Source of the DNA: Planctomycetota bacterium
GTDB taxonomy: Bacteria; Planctomycetota; J058
Reading direction: 5' to 3'
Assembly: GCA_019636275.1 (NCBI GenBank)
Contig: JAHBXY010000042.1
Location: forward strand, 1 to 58,869
DNA: 58,869 bases
A model generated the notes under the pieces. It was not told the DNA's origin. It saw nothing but the letters and a program-made list of their open reading frames with translations, and made no database searches. The first letter of the stretch is position 1; every line of letters begins with the position of its first letter. Below are positions 51,870-58,869 of the stretch, piece by piece. The position numbers and the translations under genes are program-made.

Positions 51870-52478
51870 GTGGCGGCCTACGCCGTGCGCCGCCAGGCGG
51901 TCGGCGGCCAGGGCGACGTGCTCGTGGCGGTCTTCCCGCTCGAGGGGGGCGGGGCGGCCTGCCTGCAGCTCCAGGACGAGGGCCCGCTGCGGCGCGGCGG
52001 CGTCTACCTGCTGGCCGAGGACGACCCGGCGGCGCCCGGCGTCGCCCCGCGCTTCGAGGAGCTGTTCGGCGAGCTCGCCGCGAAGGCCGCCGAGCCGCCC
52101 CTGCGCGCGGGGCTCGAGCGCCTCCTGCGCGAGGGCCAGGCGGCCGCCGCGGCCACCCGGCCGCGCCTCGACCCGACGGCGCTCGAGCGCCTGCTCGAGG
52201 TCGGGCGGGCCGCGGCGCGCCTCGACCGGGACCGGGCGCGGCCGGCCCCCGGCGCGCTGTCGGTCGAGGCCACGGTCGTCGCCTGCACGCTGATCTTCGT
52301 CTCGGAGGAGGAGCGCTACCCCCGGCCGCGCTTCCGCGGCAGCCTGGTCGCGCTCGAGACCCTGCTCGAGGTGCTCGGCGCGACGGGGGGGGCCGCGGCC
52401 GGCCGAAGTCCTGCCAGGGCGAGCGGGGAGCCCGCGCCTGGTGGCGGCGCGGGCGGCCTGGTAGACTCGCAAAGCTAA
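51870..52478 (+). CDS. Protein of unknown function coupled to the RsbW-like gene
   Basis: 202 aa from GTG 51870, 2 bases after the preceding stop. The first 170 residues look real: VAAYAVRRQAVGGQGDVLVAVFPLEGGGAACLQLQDEGPLRRGGVYLL, then helices FEELFGELAAKAAEPPLRAGLERLLREGQ and LERLLEVGRAAARLDRDRARP, then VEATVVACTLIFVSEEERYPRPRFRGSLVALETLLEVLG. The last 30 residues after a G8 tract (52385-52392) are low-complexity and may be out of frame. No family recognised. Context (RsbW-like, then FHA-GAF) suggests a part in signalling. Confidence 0.6.
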   Translation: MAAYAVRRQAVGGQGDVLVAVFPLEGGGAACLQLQDEGPLRRGGVYLLAEDDPAAPGVAPRFEELFGELAAKAAEPPLRAGLERLLREGQAAAAATRPRLDPTALERLLEVGRAAARLDRDRARPAPGALSVEATVVACTLIFVSEEERYPRPRFRGSLVALETLLEVLGATGGAAAGRSPARASGEPAPGGGAGGLVDSQS

Positions 52479-52525
52479 AGTCCTGTCGGAAGTTACGCCG
52501 CCAGGCAGGGTCGAGAGGTCGGGTC

Positions 52526-53614
52526 GTGGAGCTCCCCACGCTCGTCGTGATCGTCGAGAACAAGCCGCCGATCCGCCTGCCGATCCGCGGCGAGCTGGTC
52601 CTCGGCCGCGACCCGGAGTGCAGCGTGGCCATCGACGACGGCTACCTGTCGCGCCGCCACTGCATGGTCGCGTGCCGGGGGGAGCAGGTCGTCGTCAAGG
52701 ACATGTCCTCCTACAACGGCACCTGGGTGAACGGCCAGCGCATCCACGAGGAGTGCTTCGTCCTGCCGGGCGACGTGCTCAAGGTGGGGCGCACGCGCAT
52801 GTTCGTGGACTTCGGCGACGACGGGCAGAGCGCGTCGCTGCACATCTACGCGGCGAACCTCGAGCACAAGACGGGCGTGCAGCCGGTCGCGCGCGAGAAG
52901 GCGCCCGAGCTGGCGGCGGCCTACCAGGGGCTGACCGGGCCGGCGGTCGCCTACGACCCGACGATCGAGTCGTCGCGCGGGCAGGGGCCGCAGACGCGCC
53001 GGCAGCGGCGGCAGGTGCGGCCCGACGACAAGACCCCGATCCCGCCCGCCCCCGTGACCGAGAGCGCGGTGAACCGCAGCCGCTCGTCGTCGGGGCAGCG
53101 GCCGCTCTCGCGCGAGCGCGAGGGCATGCGCGCCCTGGCGCAGATCACCCGGGCGCTGGCCAGCGCCACCGACGTGCACGAGTTCCTCGACTACGTGCTC
53201 TCGCGCGTGCTCGAGGTGATCCCGGCCGAGCGCGGCCTGGTCATGCGCCTCGACCCCGAGCGGCGCGGGCTCTACGCCGAGTGCGTGAAGAGCGCCCTGC
53301 CGCAGGTCGACGACCAGACCGCGCTGCGCCAGGGGATCAGCCACACGATCGCGCGCAAGGTCGTGCGCGAGCGCGTGTCGGTCCTCGTCGACGACGCGGT
53401 CCTCGACCAGCGCTTCAAGCAGGCGTCGTCGGTGCAGGACCTGCAGATCCGCTCGATCCTGTGCGTGCCGCTGTGGCTCGGCGAGCGCATCTCGGGGCTG
53501 ATCTACCTCGACCACATGCTGAACGCCTACGCGTTCACCGAGTCCGACCGCGACCTGCTGGTCGCCGCGGCGAACCTGGCGGCCCTCGGCCTCGAGCGCC
53601 TCGCGGGGCGGTAA
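52526..53614 (+). CDS. FHA-GAF domain signalling protein
   Basis: 362 aa from GTG 52526. An FHA domain at about 10-95: LVLGRDPECSVAIDDGYLSRRHCMVA, KDMSSYNGTWVNGQRI, DVLKVGRTRMFVD, with the phosphothreonine-binding Arg, Ser-Arg-Arg-His and Asn residues. A basic linker (RRQRRQVRPDDKTP) follows. A GAF domain at about 200-358: ALASATDVHEFLDYVLSRVLEVIPAERGLVMRLD, SILCVPLWLGERISGLIYLDH and FTESDRDLLVAAANLAALGLERLA. No output domain, so it probably passes a ligand state to a phosphorylated partner. The next gene, convergent, is a larger FHA-GAF-GGDEF-GAF protein of the same design, with a MITE-like element between them. Confidence 0.88.
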   Translation: MELPTLVVIVENKPPIRLPIRGELVLGRDPECSVAIDDGYLSRRHCMVACRGEQVVVKDMSSYNGTWVNGQRIHEECFVLPGDVLKVGRTRMFVDFGDDGQSASLHIYAANLEHKTGVQPVAREKAPELAAAYQGLTGPAVAYDPTIESSRGQGPQTRRQRRQVRPDDKTPIPPAPVTESAVNRSRSSSGQRPLSREREGMRALAQITRALASATDVHEFLDYVLSRVLEVIPAERGLVMRLDPERRGLYAECVKSALPQVDDQTALRQGISHTIARKVVRERVSVLVDDAVLDQRFKQASSVQDLQIRSILCVPLWLGERISGLIYLDHMLNAYAFTESDRDLLVAAANLAALGLERLAGR

Positions 53615-53629
53615 GCGCCGGGCGAGGGA

Positions 53630-53982
53630 TCACCACAGAGGGCAGAGGAAGCAGAGGGCGGGTCGAACGACGGCCGCCCTCGGCTCCTGCGACCGAGACG
53701 CGCGACGCCGCGTCTCCGGGGCGCCGTGCCCCGTCCTGCGTTCGTCGGTTCACGTCGAGGGAGTCGGCGCGAGGACCCGTCATGGCGCTGGCTGCTCTGC
53801 CGCGGGCTTGTTGGGCCATTCGAGCGGGGCGGCCGAGCACCTCGGCCTGACGTCGCTCGTCGCCAGCGCACACCGCTTCGTCCGAGCCAGGTCGAAAGGG
53901 GACCACGGCCGCCGAGTCGAGGTCTCCAGAAGGCGGTTCGAACGGCCGCAGGCCCTCTGCTCCCTCTGCTCCTCTGCGGTGA
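53630..53982. mobile_element. MITE-like element with ~30-bp terminal inverted repeats
   Basis: Left end TCACCACAGAGGGCAGAGGA onward (53630-53659) and right end 53952-53982 are inverted copies with 27-28 matching positions and one 1-base gap. Both carry the CACAGAGG / GCAGAGG stutter. The interior of about 290 bases shows no convincing gene. It fills almost all of the space between two convergent FHA genes. Sequences of the CACCACAGAGG kind recur in intergenic DNA of many bacteria. It may also serve as a double terminator. Confidence 0.6.
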
Positions 53983-53990
53983 CTCTCTCC

Positions 53991-56186
53991 TCAGCCGCCG
54001 CCCTTCGCCCGCAGCCGCTCCACCTCCGCCCGCAGCCGCGCCACCTCGTCCTTGAGGTTGCGCGTCTCGTCGAGGTCGGGGCGGATGCCGCTGACGAGCG
54101 CCTGCAGGCGGGGGTTGGCCATGAGCGAGAGCGCGAGCTGGTTGGCGAGCACCTCGAGGTGGGCCAGGTCGGCCTGCGTGAACTCGCGGTGGCTGGTGCT
54201 GTCGTCGGCGTAGAGCACGCCGAGGGCGCGGTCGCCGACGAGCAGCGGCACGCACATGACGGTGCTCAGGCCGAGCTTGTCGATGCTCGACGAGGTGAGG
54301 ATGCGCGCCTGCTCGTCGGTCGAGTCGAGGACGCACAGCGAGCGGCTCTCGCGCATGGCCGTGCGCACCGAGCTGTGGGAGAACTCGTCCGCCTCGGGCC
54401 CCTTGCCGCCGCCGCGGACGCGGCTGGCGACGACCTTGAGCGGCCCGCCGGGGGCGTCCTCGACGATGAGCATGGCGCGCCGCGCCCGGGTCAGGTCGCA
54501 GACGTTGTCGAGCGCGCGGGCGAGGATCTCCTTCGGCGGGCGGCTGGAGCGCAGGACGTCGATCGTGTCGAACACGGCGCCCAGGTTCCGGTGCGTGCGG
54601 GCGGTGTCGGAGTCGAACAGGCCGCCGAACGGGTCGGTGCGGTGGTTGGCGCGGTCGAGGTCCTGGCGGAACACGGTCGTCCGGTCGCGCCCGGCCGACT
54701 TGGCCGCGTAGAGGGCCTGGTCGGCGTGCTTGACCAGCTCGCCCGAGGTGGCGCCGTGGTCGGGGAACACGGCCACGCCGATCGAGACGGTGACCGTCAC
54801 CTCGGCCTCGGAGATCGGGCGCGACTTGATCGCGTCGGCGATCTTGCCGGCGACGGTCACGGCGCCCTGGACCCCCTCGCCCGGGAGGACGACGATGAAC
54901 TCCTCGCCGCCCCAGCGGCCGGCGTAGTCGTCGCGGCGGATCGTGCGCCGGATGCGGCCGGCGACGCGCCGCAGGACCTCGTCGCCCGTGTCGTGGCCGA
55001 GCGTGTCGTTGATGCGCTTGAAGTGGTCGATGTCGAGCAGCAGCACGGCCAGGAGCTCGCGCTCGTCCTTGACCCGGCGCAGCTCCTCCTCGAACACCTG
55101 GTTGATGAACCCGCGGTTGGCGAGCCCGGTCAGCGGGTCGGTCGTGGCCTGGTGGTGCAGGCGCGCGTTCTGCAGGGCGATCGCCGCCTGCGCGGCGACC
55201 ATCTCCAGCAGCTTGAGGTCGGCGTCGTCGAGGTCGCGGATCGCGCTCGTGCTGTCGAGGTAGATCACGCCCAGGATGCGCTCGCGCCGGCGCGAGCGGC
55301 GGCGGTCCTCCTTGCCGTCGTGGACCGTGCGCATGGGCGTCATGGGCAGCGGGATGCACAGCGCGCTCTCGAGCCCCATGCTCACGACGCTCTCGCGCGC
55401 GGAGAAGCTCGAGTCCTGGGCGATCCCCGTGCGGAAGGTGATCTTCTTCTGCTCGAGCGCCTCCTCGACCAGGCCGCGCGAGAAGCGGCGCTCGAGGTCC
55501 TCGAGGTGCTCGTGCTCGAGGTGGCGCCCGCGGACGCACTTGAGCCGGCCGCTGTCGTCGTCGTCGGCCAGGAGCAGGAGGCCGCGCTCGAAGCCGGTGA
55601 AGTCGATCACCTCGTCGAGGATCGTGTCGACGAGCCGGGTCAGGTCGTGCTCCGAGGCGATGTTCTGGCTGAGGAGCCCGAGGCGCAGCATGCGCTCCTT
55701 GAGGTAGCTGCGGTTCGAGCGGCGCGTGTGCGGCCCGGTCTTGTCGCGGCGCGAGCGCCACGTGCCGTGCTCGTCGGACGACGGGGCCTCCTCGCGCGGG
55801 AGGAGCGGCATGGCCGCGCTCGACGGCTTGCTCGGGCCGGCCGACCAGGGGAAGCCCCCCTCCCCCAGGCCGCGCACGGCCTCGTTGGGGTCGGTGGCGT
55901 CGTCGACGAACAGGATCGTGGCCTCGCCGATGCGCAGGCGGTCGTCGAACTCGAGGGCCATGGCCTGGACGGTGCGCCCGTTGAGGAACGTGCCGTTCTT
56001 GCTGCCGAGGTCGACGACGCGGAAGCCCCCCTGGGGGAGGGCCTCGATGCGCGAGTGGCGGCGCGAGACGTCGGGCAGGTCGATCTGCACGTCGTTCTCG
56101 GGCTCGCGCCCGATGGTGATCGGGCGGTCGCCGAGGGCGAAGACCCGCGGCGGCTCACCACTCAGCGCGACGACGAGCTTGGCCAT
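53991..56186 (-). CDS. Diguanylate cyclase with FHA and two GAF domains
   Basis: 731 aa, ATG 56186. FHA at about 20-95 (ITIGREPENDVQIDLPDVSRRHSRIEAL, GSKNGTFLNG). GAF 1 at about 180-340 (DLTRLVDTILDEVIDFTGFERGLLLL, SALCIPLPM, LGVIYLDSTS). GGDEF domain at about 345-515, with TTDPLTGLANRGFI, LDIDHFKRINDTLGH and the active site RWGGEEF at 424-430. The inhibitory site RxxD is present (Arg417-Asp420), so product inhibition by c-di-GMP is likely. GAF 2 at about 535-700 (VMCVPLLVGDRALGVLYADDS), then a short coiled coil (ETRNLKDEVARLRAEVERLRAK). It makes c-di-GMP under control of phosphoprotein binding and GAF ligands. GAF 2 resembles that of the neighbouring 362-aa protein. Confidence 0.95.
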   Translation of the reverse strand: MAKLVVALSGEPPRVFALGDRPITIGREPENDVQIDLPDVSRRHSRIEALPQGGFRVVDLGSKNGTFLNGRTVQAMALEFDDRLRIGEATILFVDDATDPNEAVRGLGEGGFPWSAGPSKPSSAAMPLLPREEAPSSDEHGTWRSRRDKTGPHTRRSNRSYLKERMLRLGLLSQNIASEHDLTRLVDTILDEVIDFTGFERGLLLLADDDDSGRLKCVRGRHLEHEHLEDLERRFSRGLVEEALEQKKITFRTGIAQDSSFSARESVVSMGLESALCIPLPMTPMRTVHDGKEDRRRSRRRERILGVIYLDSTSAIRDLDDADLKLLEMVAAQAAIALQNARLHHQATTDPLTGLANRGFINQVFEEELRRVKDERELLAVLLLDIDHFKRINDTLGHDTGDEVLRRVAGRIRRTIRRDDYAGRWGGEEFIVVLPGEGVQGAVTVAGKIADAIKSRPISEAEVTVTVSIGVAVFPDHGATSGELVKHADQALYAAKSAGRDRTTVFRQDLDRANHRTDPFGGLFDSDTARTHRNLGAVFDTIDVLRSSRPPKEILARALDNVCDLTRARRAMLIVEDAPGGPLKVVASRVRGGGKGPEADEFSHSSVRTAMRESRSLCVLDSTDEQARILTSSSIDKLGLSTVMCVPLLVGDRALGVLYADDSTSHREFTQADLAHLEVLANQLALSLMANPRLQALVSGIRPDLDETRNLKDEVARLRAEVERLRAKGGG

Positions 56187-56376
56187 GACACCCCGGCGGC
56201 GGCCGCCCGCCGCGCCTACGACGCCCGGATGTCCCTCCCGGTGGGAGGGTTCCGTCCCGCATGATAGCCGGCCGGGGCGGCCCGGAGCGAGGCCCGCGTC
56301 GGGGCCTGCGGCGGCCGGGGACCCTCGATTAGAGTGGGGCGGCGCGTCGCGCCGCAGCGGGCGCGCAGGGGGGCCG

Positions 56377-57861
56377 GTGGGGGTCGTCGCGGGACGCGGT
56401 CGCGTCGCCGGCTGGGTCGCGCTCTGCGCGGCGCTGCTCCCCGCGCTCGGCGGCTGCACGCTGCCGATCCAGCGCGGGCCCGTGGCCGACTTCTTCGTCA
56501 AGGACTACGACCTCCCGCCCTACCGGGCCGAAACGGCGCGCCTGGGGCGGTGGCGCCACGAGGGGCGGCCGACGGCGACGAGCGCGGCGCTGGGCGGGAT
56601 CGCCGGGGCCGTGTCGGGCGGGCGCCTGCGGGCGTGGCGCGCGGCCGCCTCGGGGAGCCTCGGCGGGATCGCCGGCGCGGCCGCGGCGCGGGTCCTGCGG
56701 CAGACCCAGGACGACCCCCCGCAGCCCGAGGCCTACGAGGTCCTGACGCTGGCGCTGCCGATCATCGCCACCGACCCGAACAAGGGGCTGACCTTCGGCC
56801 TGCTGCCGGTCGTCGTGTTCCAGGAGCAGGCGCGGATCACGAACATCCTCGCGCCGGACGTGACCTACAACGCGATCGACGGCATCGGCGGCTCGTTCCG
56901 CATGCGGCGCTTCTTCTCCAGCACGTCGTCGCTGGCGCTCGACGTCATGGGCTCGAGCGAGGGGGCGTTCGACAACGAGATGATCTACGCCCAGCGCCGC
57001 GTCGGCCCGCGCGAGTTCCTCTTCTATCGCGGCCACGTGGCCTACAAGACCGACCTCTCGACGCGCTTCTACGGCATCGGCAACGACACCAAGGACGACG
57101 ACGAGACGAGCTACGTGTTCCGGCGCGGGCTGGCCGTCGCCGCGCTCGGGATCCAGCTCCCGCTGCACTTCACGGCGGAGTTCCAGGAGCGGATCGCCTC
57201 CTACAAGATCGGCCCCGGGCGGCTGGAGAAGACGCCGAGCTCGCGGGCGCGCTTCCCCGACGTGCCGGGCATGCGCGACCGGATCAACGTGCTCACGCAC
57301 CGGATCCGGCTCACGTTCGACACGCGCGACTCGCTCTCGGCGCCCACGCGCGGCGTCTTCGGCGAGTTCATCTACGACGTCGCCGACGAGACGCTCGGCA
57401 GCACCGTCGGCTTCCACCGCTTCGGCCTGTTCTTCACCGCGCTCATCCCCAAGCTCAAGGGCAGGCTCACCACGGTGGTCCGCGTGGGCGGCTGGATCGT
57501 CGAGGGGCGCAACGTGCCCTTCTTCGAGCAGTCCTCGCTCGGCGGCAAGGCCACCAACCGCGGCTACGGCGACGGCCGCTTCGTCGACCAGAACATGTGG
57601 CTCCTGAACCTCGAGGAGCGCTGGAACGTGACCTCGTTCGAGCTCATGGGCGTGCGCAACGTGCTCCAGCTCGCCGCGTTCGTCGACGTCGGCCGCGTGC
57701 TCTCCGAGCGCGACCGCTTCTTCACCGTCGAGGACGCCAAGATCTCCGTCGGCGGCGCCCTGCGCCTGCTCGTGCCCGATTCGGAGCTCGTGACGTCGAT
57801 CGACGTCGGCTTCTCGGAGGAGGGGCCGGCGGCGTTCGTGGGCCTCGACTACCCGTTCTGA
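56377..57861 (+). CDS. Outer-membrane beta-barrel lipoprotein (BamA/surface antigen-like barrel)
   Basis: 494 aa from GTG 56377. The signal ends in the lipobox LGGC (Cys27). Residues 60-110 are Ala/Gly-rich with glycine-zipper repeats (LGGIAGAVSGGR, LGGIAGAAAARV). From about residue 125 it is a beta barrel: YEVLTLALPIIATDPNKGLTFGLLPVVVF, then strands such as FYRGHVAYKTDLSTRFYGIGNDTKDDDETSY, and VLTHRIRLTFDTRDSLSAPTRGVFGEF, which resembles the last strands and the DTRD/P motif of Omp85-type barrels. GKATNRGYGDGRFVDQNMWLLNLEERW matches the loop-6-like RGY region. The protein ends in YPF, the outer-membrane C-terminal Phe. No POTRA domains are present, so it is like a short Bac_surface_Ag/TamA-like barrel. 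A TAGAGT hexamer sits at 56330-56335. Confidence 0.8.
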   Translation: MGVVAGRGRVAGWVALCAALLPALGGCTLPIQRGPVADFFVKDYDLPPYRAETARLGRWRHEGRPTATSAALGGIAGAVSGGRLRAWRAAASGSLGGIAGAAAARVLRQTQDDPPQPEAYEVLTLALPIIATDPNKGLTFGLLPVVVFQEQARITNILAPDVTYNAIDGIGGSFRMRRFFSSTSSLALDVMGSSEGAFDNEMIYAQRRVGPREFLFYRGHVAYKTDLSTRFYGIGNDTKDDDETSYVFRRGLAVAALGIQLPLHFTAEFQERIASYKIGPGRLEKTPSSRARFPDVPGMRDRINVLTHRIRLTFDTRDSLSAPTRGVFGEFIYDVADETLGSTVGFHRFGLFFTALIPKLKGRLTTVVRVGGWIVEGRNVPFFEQSSLGGKATNRGYGDGRFVDQNMWLLNLEERWNVTSFELMGVRNVLQLAAFVDVGRVLSERDRFFTVEDAKISVGGALRLLVPDSELVTSIDVGFSEEGPAAFVGLDYPF

Positions 57862-57868
57862 GCGTGAG

Positions 57869-58869
<1,001 letters not shown>

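Noticed and set aside
53535..53906. 123-codon minus-strand frame inside the MITE-like element
   Set aside because: No recognisable protein features; it spans the inverted-repeat end, where translations of the CACAGAGG stutter commonly look open.

Overview
The window is 58.9 kb of very GC-rich DNA (third codon positions almost all G or C, many GTG starts). The lineage is a diderm bacterium: it carries lipoprotein signals with lipoboxes, an outer-membrane beta-barrel protein ending in Phe, minor type IV prepilins, a CIO-type cytochrome bd oxidase, a sigma-54 activator, and FHA/GAF/GGDEF signalling proteins. Nothing fixes the phylum. The style (FHA-kinase-like proteins, ECF42 sigma factor, peptidase-MA protein, HNH protein with a RuvA-C-like tail) fits a GC-rich Planctomycetota or Myxococcota-type organism. 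No rRNA, tRNA, CRISPR array, integrase or classical IS transposase was seen.

Layout. 1-3.8 kb (minus): a pilV-pilW-pilX-like minor prepilin cluster plus a secreted protein cut by the edge. 3.9-7.8 kb: a pseudokinase-FHA protein, a B12/radical SAM protein and an unknown protein. 7.8-10.6 kb: the most unusual locus, an HNH endonuclease-like gene bracketed by two arrays of a roughly 70-bp tandem repeat in inverted orientation (11 units on one side, 6 on the other). 10.6-16.6 kb: a GWAxDxD-repeat/PDZ protein split by a stop, a CsgG/LpoB-like lipoprotein, a 21-copy 9-bp minisatellite, a 33-aa lipoprotein, dinB broken in a C9 tract, and a coiled-coil protein split by a TGA. 16.8-23.8 kb: peptidase-MA protein, TPR membrane protein, SRPBCC-Zn dehydrogenase pair, and an alpha/beta hydrolase with SH3b domains. 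A dispersed hairpin element (A-F) sits mostly directly after stop codons here and again at 14.3 and 45 kb.

24.9-32.5 kb is a tightly packed catabolic operon: two aldehyde dehydrogenases, a class III aminotransferase, a saccharopine-dehydrogenase-like enzyme and a copper amine oxidase. Together they can take a primary amine (putrescine or lysine type) to a carboxylic acid; the substrate is inferred. 32.6-34.3 kb: a DUF433 antitoxin-like gene translationally coupled to a patatin phospholipase. 34.6-40.1 kb (minus): glyoxylate shunt (aceB-aceA) and cytochrome bd (cydA-cydB). 40.3-42 kb: a YCII/DGPF protein with an ECF42 sigma factor. 42-45 kb (minus): small FGE-like protein, membrane protein, RluA-family pseudouridine synthase, vWA protein. 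45-48.3 kb: DUF3237 and a metallo-beta-lactamase-fold protein divergent around a concentric palindrome, an ECF sigma/anti-sigma pair, and apt. 48.3-50.9 kb (minus): glutamate dehydrogenase, cyclic-nucleotide-binding protein and a secreted protein. 51-58.9 kb: an RsbW-like ATPase, two FHA/GAF proteins (one a diguanylate cyclase) converging on a MITE-like element, an outer-membrane barrel lipoprotein, and a sigma-54 activator cut by the edge.

Several genes are interrupted by single-base frameshifts or lone stops, some at homopolymers. These may be sequencing errors, real decay or contingency switches; the sequence alone cannot tell.
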